Assembly: GCF_042944905.1 (NCBI RefSeq) | Contig: NZ_CP168496.1 | Coordinates: 3,162,001-3,226,000, forward strand | Length of the DNA stretch: 64,000 nt | Source: Psychrobacillus sp042944905 | Lineage (GTDB): Bacteria > Bacillota > Bacilli > Bacillales_A > Planococcaceae | Direction: 5' to 3' | In this document: piece by piece, positions 25,373 to 33,644 of the stretch | Layout: each line of letters opens with the position of its first letter | Position numbering within the stretch: position 1 is the stretch's first letter | Made by a program: the position numbers and the translations under genes | The notes under the pieces: model-generated | What the model was told of the DNA's origin: nothing | Seen by the model: the letters and a program-made list of their open reading frames with translations, nothing else | Database searches by the model: none

Positions 25373-26914
25373 TTACTCTGTAACAGGACCGATATTTTCT
25401 TTCTTATTTACATATAGTTTATAAGCTAAGAGTACTGCCATTAGTAGGTATCCAATAACGAAAGGCATAGCAGTATCTTGCGCAATTCCGATTGTGCTTG
25501 TATGAATTGCACCTACAAAAGATAAAACAGCTCCAAGCACTGCAGCTACTATAGCACCAATAGGCGTGTTACGGATAGTAAATACAGCTATAGAACCCCA
25601 AAGTACACTAGTAATAGGAGCACCATTACCTAGAGCGACCAAACCATCGTAGAAAAGTCCAGCATTGTGCAGGGCAAGTGAAGAAACTTGATCGGCACCC
25701 TCGCCTACCGACATACCAGTAGCTGAAAGTGCATTATTAACAGCAACAAGTGCCCAGTTAGCAACCCATGGGAAGAAACATACAAATATTGCTGGAGCTT
25801 CAAATTTTGGACTTTCTTTAACAACTTGATGTCCTGTTACAATCGCAATAAACACGAGCATCGGAACAATAGCAGCAATTGGAACAACAGCTAGTAATAG
25901 ACCCATTAGACTGAAAATCGATAATAAGAATATGGCAAGAGAGCTAGCAATGGAATAGCCTAAACCTGCACCAACTTCTTTCCAACCAGCATGTCCTACA
26001 TATACTGTTACCGGGAATGGGTTACCAAAAATGCCACCTATTGCAGTAGAAAAACCGTTTGCAAGCATAACGTCTCTAGTATTGTATTCATCCCCAACAA
26101 CAGCAGCAGCTTCAACGTTTTCCAGATTAAAAATAAAGTTCGATAAACCTAAAGGTATAGCAGTTAATAAATATGGCAAAGCAGCTTCAATATGGTCGAA
26201 AAGCCCATTTAAATGCAACTTAGGAGGATTAAATCCGAATGATTTTAGAGCTTCAGTAACATCAGCAGGATTTTGATATCCAGCTATCCAAGCAATTGAA
26301 GTTCCAATTAGGATCAATAATGCACCTGTAGGTATTTTTTTGAATATTGGATGTCTACTTAACCAGTTCATAAAAATTACAATTATGGCAACAAATGCCA
26401 CAACGGGCATTTCAAAAGATTGTAGCATTGGGTTCATACCTAAGAATACGAATGCCAAACCTGCCAAGGATGCTAACAATACAGTTTTTGGGACAAGCCT
26501 TCTAATCGTATCTCCTATGAATGCACCTAAAAATAAAATGGATGCCTCGATAAAGCCCCAAAGCACTGCTACCGATGTTGTGAAAACAGCATCCTGTGTT
26601 TGATGATATAAAGGAAGCATAATTACAAATACGATAAGAAAAATACCAGGTGAACTGGAACCTGATGGTAATGCGGTAACATCTGTTCTACCTGTTTTCT
26701 TTGCTAATTTATAGGCAAAATAGGCAAAAATAATACCGGATAGCAATACCGCAAGTCCAAAGCCAGGAACAATCCGTTTAAAAACAAAATCAGTTGGCAT
26801 GCCAACTACACCAATTAATAAAGAAATCATAACCAAAAAGTCTGTCAATACGTTAACGAATAAACCGAAAGAAGCAGCAATATCTCCTTTTTTCCAAAAG
26901 CGAACATTCTCCAT
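25373..26914 (-). CDS. NCS2-superfamily permease (purine/allantoin-related)
   Basis: 513 residues from the ATG at 26914, which has AAGGAGTG; the frame runs 11 codons further without a site. It has about 12-14 membrane helices and no soluble domain. The helix containing ALPSGSSSPGIFLIVFVIML and the substrate-loop region LSNFIFNLENVEAAAVVGDE resemble nucleobase transporters of the NCS2 group. The exact substrate cannot be read from sequence. The position between guaD and carbamate kinase suggests xanthine, guanine or an allantoin-pathway compound. A possible cre-like site lies in its leader. Confidence 0.75.
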   Translation of the reverse strand: MENVRFWKKGDIAASFGLFVNVLTDFLVMISLLIGVVGMPTDFVFKRIVPGFGLAVLLSGIIFAYFAYKLAKKTGRTDVTALPSGSSSPGIFLIVFVIMLPLYHQTQDAVFTTSVAVLWGFIEASILFLGAFIGDTIRRLVPKTVLLASLAGLAFVFLGMNPMLQSFEMPVVAFVAIIVIFMNWLSRHPIFKKIPTGALLILIGTSIAWIAGYQNPADVTEALKSFGFNPPKLHLNGLFDHIEAALPYLLTAIPLGLSNFIFNLENVEAAAVVGDEYNTRDVMLANGFSTAIGGIFGNPFPVTVYVGHAGWKEVGAGLGYSIASSLAIFLLSIFSLMGLLLAVVPIAAIVPMLVFIAIVTGHQVVKESPKFEAPAIFVCFFPWVANWALVAVNNALSATGMSVGEGADQVSSLALHNAGLFYDGLVALGNGAPITSVLWGSIAVFTIRNTPIGAIVAAVLGAVLSFVGAIHTSTIGIAQDTAMPFVIGYLLMAVLLAYKLYVNKKENIGPVTE

Positions 26915-27175
26915 GACTAACACTCCTTGCATTTTATTAATAAACAATTATTCTAGTAATTGATTCTCAGCCAATTTACATTTTCATGGTAGCGTTTTCA
27001 TTTATTTGAATAATCATTACTTTATACTTGTATATTAACAGAAAGCGCTAAGTTGTCATCGTATAGATAAACCAAAAATAGGTGCATTCGTTAGGCGTTT
27101 TATACAAAGGTATTCGAATAATTAATAGATAAATTTAACATTTTTATATGAAATTAATAAAATTTGGATTAAGAA

Positions 27176-27228
27176 AATGAGTTATTTGGGAAGATTCTAT
27201 TTATCTAGAAGTCTTCCCAAAATAACTT
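27176..27228 (-). terminator. terminator after carbamate kinase
   Basis: A long stem, AAGTTATTTTGGGAAGACTT pairing with AATCTTCCCAAATAACT, overlaps the carbamate kinase stop. It separates the all operon from the downstream permease gene, which therefore needs its own promoter. Confidence 0.75.
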
Positions 27229-28195
27229 ATAGCACTGCGATTTGTTCTTTAATAATATGTGTACCTGCTTCTTCTTTAATTGCCTCTTTCAAGCTTTCTG
27301 GGTTTGTAATAATTACTCTCTTCCCTTTTTTCTCTAGGAAGCTTAAGCTCGCTTCAATTTTTGGGAGCATACTTCCAGCTGGGAAATGATTTTCTTCCAT
27401 AAATTGTTTTGTTTCTTCAATTGAAATCTTATCTAAAGCACGTTGATTAGGTTTACCGAAGTTAATACATACTCTTGAAACACCAGTTGTAATAATTAAT
27501 GTCTCAGCATCTATTTGCTCTGCTAGTAAACTTGTAGCAAAGTCTTTGTCAATTACAGCATCAATACCTTCGTACGTATTATTAGCTAATTTTACAACAG
27601 GAATTCCCCCGCCTCCAACAGCAATAACAACAAAATCAGAATCTATTAACAATTTAATAGCATCTTTTTCAACAATATTAATTGGTTTTGGAGATGGAAC
27701 AACTCTTCTATAGCCACGACCTGAATCTTCGATGAATTTCCAGTCAGGATGTTCTTCTTTCATTTTTTCAGATTGCTCTAATGTAAAGAATGATCCTACT
27801 GGTTTTGTTGGATTTTCAAAATTTGGATCATCTGAACTTACCTCTACTTGAGTTATTATTGTAGCAACTTTTTTGTTTAGTCCTCTTTTTGCAAATTCGT
27901 TTGTCATTGCTTGTTGAATTTGGTATCCAATACCACCTTGTGTATCTGCTACACAATTAACAAGTGGCATTGCAGGCATGCCTGCTACTTCATTTGCAAT
28001 TTCAGATCGTCTTAATCCGAATCCCACTTGAGGTCCATTACCATGTGTAACGACTACTTTATATCCCGCTTCTACCATATCAGCAATATGTACTACTGTT
28101 TCTTGTACTGCTTCATATTGATCTTGTATCGAATCTAGTCCATTTTCTTTAACTAACGCATTGCCTCCAATGGCAACAATTGTTACTTCCCCCAC
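27227..28195 (-). CDS. arcC: carbamate kinase (AllK/ArcC family)
   Basis: 322 residues, cytoplasmic. It makes ATP from carbamoyl phosphate and ADP. Amino acid kinase motifs are VAIGGNALVKENG, VVTHGNGPQVG, AVGGGGIPVV and, near the end, LPKIEASLSFLEKKGKRVIIT. GTG start with AGGGGG 7 nt away. No ornithine transcarbamylase or arginine deiminase gene is nearby. The partner is instead the oxamic transcarbamylase gene set upstream, as with AllK in E. coli. It is the last gene of the operon. Confidence 0.92.
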   Translation of the reverse strand: MGEVTIVAIGGNALVKENGLDSIQDQYEAVQETVVHIADMVEAGYKVVVTHGNGPQVGFGLRRSEIANEVAGMPAMPLVNCVADTQGGIGYQIQQAMTNEFAKRGLNKKVATIITQVEVSSDDPNFENPTKPVGSFFTLEQSEKMKEEHPDWKFIEDSGRGYRRVVPSPKPINIVEKDAIKLLIDSDFVVIAVGGGGIPVVKLANNTYEGIDAVIDKDFATSLLAEQIDAETLIITTGVSRVCINFGKPNQRALDKISIEETKQFMEENHFPAGSMLPKIEASLSFLEKKGKRVIITNPESLKEAIKEEAGTHIIKEQIAVL

Positions 28196-28224
28196 TTGAA
28201 TTCCCCCTATAATGCTTAATTACC

Positions 28225-29388
28225 TTATCTTTTTAGTAATTCAATCGATTGTTCTTTATGAGAATGATATAAAGGATTTGTTGGATCATTCTTAATTGCA
28301 TTCTCAATTGCTCCTATAGCTTCCTCATGCTTGCCTAAAGATCTTAGACTGTTTGCTTTATGAAAGGAGAAGTCATATCTATTTGGTTGAAGTGTTAAAA
28401 GTTTATCCATTTCAATAACAGCTTCTTCATGTCTTCCAAGCTCTCTTAAATAATTTGATTTATGGTAACGGTAGAATGATTCATTCGGATTGATATCACA
28501 TGCTTTATCGTATTCAGCCAAAGCTTCTTCGGGTTTTTTCCACAATCTCAAACAATTTGCTGTGTAAAAATAAAAGTCTAAGTCATTTGGATTTATCGAT
28601 AAAGCTTTGTTGAACTCTTCAAGAGCTTTTTTATATTGTTTTAACTCTTGTAGGAAATAGCCTTTATAATAGATGTAATCTGTATTTTGATTGTCTAATT
28701 CTAATGCTGTGTCCATTTCCGAAATTGCATCCTCGTATTTATCCATTTTGGCAAATAGCTTAGCATTTTTTATATACTCATCATTTTCGTATAGCTCTCT
28801 TTCAAGAATACTAACTACTTTTGGTTGGATTAGTTCTTTCGCATGTTGAAGGGATGACTTTCCATCGCGATCCTCTAAATTTACATCCGCACTAGCATCT
28901 ACAAGTGTTTGAATGATATCAGAATATAAGCGACCACCATTCCCTAAAATTACGGATTCAAGTAATGCCGACCAACCTAAATTATTGACATGGTTAACTG
29001 GAACTCCTGCATCAAGACAGATTTGCACTGTTTTTAAATAACCTTTTTCGCTTGAAGGTAGTAAAGCAGTTCCTCCAAAACGATTTACACTGTTTAATTC
29101 GGCGCCACCGCTAATCATCAATCGCAGTATTTCATGAAAACCATTTGCTGCTGAGCAAATAAACGGAGATAGTTGTGTAATATCTCTCGTATTTACATCA
29201 CTTCCAGCTTCAATTAAGATCTTCACAGCCGCTACTTGATTTTTTTGAGTAGCTGCCATTAAAGCAGTACGTCCAGCATCGTCTTTAAAATCAACGCTTG
29301 CACCATCCTGTAACAACTTTTCTATAGTAGAAAGTTCTCCTAATTCACTCGATTTAATAAGTTCCATATGTAAGGATTGATTATCCAC
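28225..29388 (-). CDS. ankyrin-repeat / TPR fusion protein, unknown role
   Basis: 387 residues with no signal peptide or membrane helix. Residues about 1-200 are five or six ankyrin repeats (for example AGRTALMAATQKNQVAAVKI). Residues about 205-385 are five tetratricopeptide repeats of 34 residues (for example YDKACDINPNESFYRYHKSN). Both are protein-binding scaffolds and no catalytic motif is visible. GTG start with AGGAGAG 7 nt away. It lies between the oxamic transcarbamylase subunit genes and carbamate kinase, 29 nt before the latter. It may organise the enzyme complex or regulate it; this is inference. A hairpin before it may lower its expression. Confidence 0.8.
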   Translation of the reverse strand: MDNQSLHMELIKSSELGELSTIEKLLQDGASVDFKDDAGRTALMAATQKNQVAAVKILIEAGSDVNTRDITQLSPFICSAANGFHEILRLMISGGAELNSVNRFGGTALLPSSEKGYLKTVQICLDAGVPVNHVNNLGWSALLESVILGNGGRLYSDIIQTLVDASADVNLEDRDGKSSLQHAKELIQPKVVSILERELYENDEYIKNAKLFAKMDKYEDAISEMDTALELDNQNTDYIYYKGYFLQELKQYKKALEEFNKALSINPNDLDFYFYTANCLRLWKKPEEALAEYDKACDINPNESFYRYHKSNYLRELGRHEEAVIEMDKLLTLQPNRYDFSFHKANSLRSLGKHEEAIGAIENAIKNDPTNPLYHSHKEQSIELLKR

Positions 29389-29431
29389 AATTTTTCTCTC
29401 CTTTTTTAGACAGTTGATATGACTTTTAGAT

Positions 29432-29462
29432 GAAAAGCTAGGAATCGATCAATTCCTAGCCT
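29432..29462 (-). terminator. hairpin inside the operon, before the ankyrin-TPR gene
   Basis: Minus strand: GCTAGGAAT TGATCG ATTCCTAGC followed by TTTTCAT. A modest intrinsic terminator between allG and the ankyrin-TPR gene, likely to give partial read-through. Confidence 0.6.
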
Positions 29463-29511
29463 TAATCGATCAAAACAGTCTAAGGTGATCATCTTAAATT
29501 TATAATTTTGC

Positions 29512-30939
29512 TTACTTAATGTTTTCGCTTAACGCTAGAATGGCTTTCTCAAAAGCTTCCACCGGTGGGTTGGTAATACCTGCACCAATCATTCCAATTC
29601 CCGCGTCTTTATGCGCAATTGCTGTATTAATAATTGGCATAATTCCAGTTTGAATCACTTTCCGAACATCGATTCCAGTTGGAATTCCCATGAAATTTAA
29701 CATTGGAATAGTAACGTTTTGATTTTCAGTAGTTGTGATTTCTTTCATTTTTGTGGAAAAGTTAATTGCATCTTCAACTGTTCCACCTACAAGTGCAACG
29801 ATCGCAGGAGCGGTTGCCATTGCAAATCCTCCAATTCCGTAAGTTTCCGTAATAGCACTGTCACCAATATCCAGTCCAGAATCCTCTGGTTTGTAACCAG
29901 CAAACATTGGACCGATTACTTTTTGAGCTGGTCCAGTAAACCATGTGTTACCAGAAATACCACTTATACGAATACCAAATTCTACTCCATTACGTGCCAT
30001 TGTCGTCACGACTGTACTGTTCTCGATACCATGAGCAGCATCTAGTGCACATTTACATAGAGCCATCCAAGTTGGACCTGAGAAATAGTCACTACTTGCT
30101 ACAAACTCAAACACTTCTTTTTTCTGCTCAGTTGTAAAATCTGTTTGAATAATTAAAGGCGTCAAAGCCTGGATAAGTAATGTTGTACCCGCAATGTTAC
30201 GGTTATGACACTCATCACCCATATGAAGTGCTTGTGCAAGCATTAGGCGTAAGTCAATACCATTTGCACTTAGTTTCATTGCATCACGTAATATTGGACC
30301 TAATACATCGCGCATCCAAATTAAACGATTGATAACACTATCATCATTCGCACCCATACGTAAAATTTTTGATAATTGCTCACTTAAATTTGTGTACGCA
30401 ATATTTCCGTATGTTTTGTTTTCAACAATATGCATAAACATTGACGCAGAAGTTACACCAGCCATTGAACCAACACAGTTATGCTCATGACAAGGAGAGA
30501 AAGTAATTTCTCCGGATGCAGCTAATTTTTCTGCTTCTTCAATATCTTTAGCTAAGCCTTCAAATACTATTGCTCCAGTTACTGCGCCTTTCATTGGTCC
30601 ATTCATTTTGTCCCAAGTAATAGGTGGCCCAGCATGTAAAATAGTTGTCTTCGTCATACCAGGAACAACATTGATTGCTTGATCAAAGCCGATTAATACG
30701 GGTTGTGAGTTAACAATTCTCTCCACCGCAAGTTTATTTGCTTCTTCAATTTTTTCTGCAATTGTCGGTTCCTCTAATTTATCAAGTGCAGCAATAATTT
30801 CCGGGTTTCCTCTACCTGGTGGCATCCACTCTAAATGTGTTACAGTAGCATTCTGTTTTATCATGTCATCTTTGAAGGATTCAATACCCACGTTAATGAC
30901 ATTTATTTTTTCATTAAATAGTTCGTTAATTTTACTCAT
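29512..30939 (-). CDS. allG: DUF1116 protein, oxamic transcarbamylase subunit AllG (YlbE)
   Basis: 475 residues, soluble. DUF1116 proteins correspond to YlbE/AllG of E. coli, one of three subunits reported to form oxamic transcarbamylase. Recognisable blocks are VTHLEWMPPGRGNPEIIAAL at the N-terminus, GPMKGAVTGAIVFEGLA, SPCHEHNCVGSMAGVTSASM, GDECHNRN, and GISGNTWFTGPAQKVIGPMF. It starts at an AAAGGAG site 2 nt after allF. The conserved Cys and His residues in the central blocks are candidates for the active site, but the mechanism is not established. Assignment rests on the family plus the complete allF-allG-allH-kinase context. Confidence 0.85.
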   Translation of the reverse strand: MSKINELFNEKINVINVGIESFKDDMIKQNATVTHLEWMPPGRGNPEIIAALDKLEEPTIAEKIEEANKLAVERIVNSQPVLIGFDQAINVVPGMTKTTILHAGPPITWDKMNGPMKGAVTGAIVFEGLAKDIEEAEKLAASGEITFSPCHEHNCVGSMAGVTSASMFMHIVENKTYGNIAYTNLSEQLSKILRMGANDDSVINRLIWMRDVLGPILRDAMKLSANGIDLRLMLAQALHMGDECHNRNIAGTTLLIQALTPLIIQTDFTTEQKKEVFEFVASSDYFSGPTWMALCKCALDAAHGIENSTVVTTMARNGVEFGIRISGISGNTWFTGPAQKVIGPMFAGYKPEDSGLDIGDSAITETYGIGGFAMATAPAIVALVGGTVEDAINFSTKMKEITTTENQNVTIPMLNFMGIPTGIDVRKVIQTGIMPIINTAIAHKDAGIGMIGAGITNPPVEAFEKAILALSENIK

Positions 30940-30941
30940 GA

Positions 30942-32489
30942 TTATTCTCCTTTCACTACAAATTCTCTTGCTAATAAACCTGCATTTTGACTGCTGCTTG
31001 CATGTGTAGCTCCGGCAGCTAATAATTTGTTAATTTGACCTTCAATATTTTGACTATCTAATTCTGTACCAAGAATATATCCGATTATTTCTAAATGTCT
31101 TCCTTCATCTTCTGCTAATTGTTTCGCTTCAATGATTGCTGGAAGCATTGCGCCTACTGGATCTTCATGAGCACCAAATCCTAAAACAAAGTCCATTACA
31201 ATTACTCCAACAGATGGATCTTTCGCTTCTTGGATAAATCGTTCAATACGAGTAGAAGGATCGATCATTGGATGAGGTTTACCTTGTGTAAATTGATCAT
31301 CACCAAAATCAATGAATGTATGATCTTGACTTACTTTTACGTCTTTTAAACGGAATTCAGGCTCTCTTTGAATGTTGCTATAGACATTGTCGAATTTCTC
31401 CATAGCGATGTGCATTGCTTCGTCACAAAGTGTTCCGCCACTGAATAATCCACGAATATATTTTTGTTCTGGTTTTAATTTCGCACGTACTTCTTCTACT
31501 AGTGGAAGGTTCAATGCACGTTTATTAATTTTGCTTTCGTCAGCGCCAGCTAATAACACCGCTTTAAGTGCAGCTTCTTTAGACATTTTTGCAAAATGAC
31601 CGCCAGCTTTTGTTACTTTTTCTTCGTCTCCGCCCACAAACCATACAACAACAGGTTTAGAAGATTTTTTAATTTGAGCTAAAACTTTTTCTTCTACGCT
31701 TGGCGCTGGTGGTTTAGAAACTAACACAATAACTTTTGTAGCTTCGTCTTCTTGTAACGCTTTAATACCATCAAGCATCATAATTCCGCCAACTTCTTCA
31801 CTTAAATCGCGTCCACCAGTACCGATAAGTTGCGTAATTCCGCCTCCAAATTCATGAATACGAACACTTAACTCTTGGCTACCAGTTCCTGATGCGCCAA
31901 CGATACCGATATTGCCTTTTCTCACTGCATTAGCAAAGCATAATGCAACATTTCCAATAATTGCAGTTCCACAGTCAGGACCCATCATTAATAAGCCTTT
32001 TTCATGTGCTAATTGTTTTAATGATATTTCATCTTCAATCGAAACGTTATCGCTAAACATCATAACGTGAAGATTATTTTCAAGTGCTTTTCTCGCTTCT
32101 CTTGGAGCATACATTCCGTTTACCGCAATAATTGCTAAATTTGCATCAGGAATGTTTTCTGCTGCTGATTTAATCGTTGAATATTTAACTTCGCTTGTAC
32201 CTTTTGAAGGTTTATTTTTTTTCGTTAATAATTCATCAATACTTTCGAAAGCGCTTTCGCACATTTCCTCGTTCTCAGCTTTTACAACGATCATTAAATC
32301 ACTTGTTCTAGCTTCTTCTACTTCTTGTGTCATTAGACCAACGTTTCTAATTACTTCTTTATTCATTTCAGTTCCCATCGCTATAATTGCTTGCTCAACG
32401 CCTTCAATTTGGTTTGCTTTTGTTGATAAAGACATTAAAGACACGGAATCGAAATATGTGTTTGCTTTAACTACAACTTGAACAGTCAT
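30942..32489 (-). CDS. allF: FdrA family protein, oxamic transcarbamylase subunit AllF
   Basis: 515 residues, soluble. It resembles a fused succinyl-CoA synthetase alpha/beta fold: MGPDCGTAIIG and GIVGASGTGSQELSVRIHEF in the first half, LFSGGTLCDEAMHIA and DFVLGFGAHEDPVGAMLPAI in the second. FdrA has been reassigned in E. coli as AllF, part of oxamic transcarbamylase, which phosphorolyses oxalurate to oxamate and carbamoyl phosphate. GGAGGT site before the ATG. The start overlaps the end of allH by 4 nt and allG follows 2 nt after its stop, so all three are co-translated. Confidence 0.87.
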   Translation of the reverse strand: MTVQVVVKANTYFDSVSLMSLSTKANQIEGVEQAIIAMGTEMNKEVIRNVGLMTQEVEEARTSDLMIVVKAENEEMCESAFESIDELLTKKNKPSKGTSEVKYSTIKSAAENIPDANLAIIAVNGMYAPREARKALENNLHVMMFSDNVSIEDEISLKQLAHEKGLLMMGPDCGTAIIGNVALCFANAVRKGNIGIVGASGTGSQELSVRIHEFGGGITQLIGTGGRDLSEEVGGIMMLDGIKALQEDEATKVIVLVSKPPAPSVEEKVLAQIKKSSKPVVVWFVGGDEEKVTKAGGHFAKMSKEAALKAVLLAGADESKINKRALNLPLVEEVRAKLKPEQKYIRGLFSGGTLCDEAMHIAMEKFDNVYSNIQREPEFRLKDVKVSQDHTFIDFGDDQFTQGKPHPMIDPSTRIERFIQEAKDPSVGVIVMDFVLGFGAHEDPVGAMLPAIIEAKQLAEDEGRHLEIIGYILGTELDSQNIEGQINKLLAAGATHASSSQNAGLLAREFVVKGE

Positions 32490-33370
32490 AATGTACCTCC
32501 AATTTTAATATTAATTTCTAGTCCAGTAAGAATCCCTAAAGCGATATCTGTTCCAGACGAAGATCCTATATTTAATACTTTTATTAATGAGAGAATCAAT
32601 TGCTCTTCATTTTCTTCTAACAACGCATTTACTAAAACAATGATAGACTCTCTAATTTTCCCTACTGAAGCCTTCTTTATTGCTATGTAACTAATTTCAT
32701 TTGTTGCTGTCTTTGCTGCCCGTTCAATTTCTTCAAAAAACCATTGATAATTAGCGAAAGGACTATTTTTCAAATGAAAACAGGTGAATAATCCTACTAA
32801 AAAATCATCTCCAGACGGAGTTAATCCAGGGCCAAGTCCTAAAAACGAAACTGCATGTGGAACTGCATGATGCAGTTGCTTATTAACCAGTTCGTCTATT
32901 AGTAAACCTTTTCTTTCCTGAATCATTTTAGACATTTCTTGCTCAAATGGACTTTCATTTACTGATTTACTCTTAATCCCGCCACTTTTACCATGGATTT
33001 CGATATACTGCTTCATTATCTTTATATTCTTCTTTAATACATCTGTATTGGTGGGATATGTCGGTAATATACTTTCCCAACTTTTTGCCCTATCGATTGT
33101 TATGGACATTTTGTTTCCGATAGATATAATATTATTATCGGAATACACTTCATCGTAGGCATTTATGTTCATTTCTTCGAAGCAAGCTAAATCAACGATA
33201 AGGGTATTTGGTCCATTATCTATTTCATTACAGGCGATGGTGTATAGTTCTCCATCTTCAATGCATTGTATATTTAATGTTCGCTTAAAAGTACTATGAA
33301 CAAAACCACTAAGCTTTGAGTGGATAACTCTCTGAATAAAATCTACGTCTCCAGATCTTGCAAATACCAC
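32486..33370 (-). CDS. allH: DUF2877 protein, oxamic transcarbamylase subunit AllH (YlbF)
   Basis: 294 residues. The diagnostic block is GLGPGLTPSGDDFLVGLFTC, the hallmark of DUF2877 (AllH/YlbF). The frame can open at a TTG at 33391, but AGAGGTGA lies inside that extension, 5 nt before the GTG at 33370, which I prefer. First gene of the operon allH-allF-allG-ank/TPR-arcC. Its promoter region (33371-33644) is shared with the divergent PucR-type regulator. Confidence 0.82.
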   Translation of the reverse strand: MVFARSGDVDFIQRVIHSKLSGFVHSTFKRTLNIQCIEDGELYTIACNEIDNGPNTLIVDLACFEEMNINAYDEVYSDNNIISIGNKMSITIDRAKSWESILPTYPTNTDVLKKNIKIMKQYIEIHGKSGGIKSKSVNESPFEQEMSKMIQERKGLLIDELVNKQLHHAVPHAVSFLGLGPGLTPSGDDFLVGLFTCFHLKNSPFANYQWFFEEIERAAKTATNEISYIAIKKASVGKIRESIIVLVNALLEENEEQLILSLIKVLNIGSSSGTDIALGILTGLEINIKIGGTL

Positions 33371-33644
33371 TACATTCACCTCTGTTTTCAAAACTTAATT
33401 GAATGAACAATATTAACTTACAGGTGGAGTGCACTTCCTCTAAATAGTACCTTCCCACTTTCAGTTGTTGTTCATAATATACAAAAGTTTGCATATTCCT
33501 TTGACATATTTCACCTTTACATAAATACTATAGAATAGAGAACGTGGTATGGTCATCGTTTAATCAAACCAAAAAGTGCTAATTTAGTTTGTGCATATTG
33601 TACAACTTAATAGAAAGACATTTTGTCTTAGGAGTGAGAAAAAA

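Noticed and set aside
27227..28195. Carbamate kinase as part of an arginine deiminase operon
   Set aside because: No arcA, arcB or arcD nearby; context is allantoin/oxamate.
30942..32489. FdrA protein as a succinyl-CoA synthetase
   Set aside because: The fold is related, but neighbours DUF1116, DUF2877 and carbamate kinase identify the oxamic transcarbamylase set, and no partner synthetase subunit is present.
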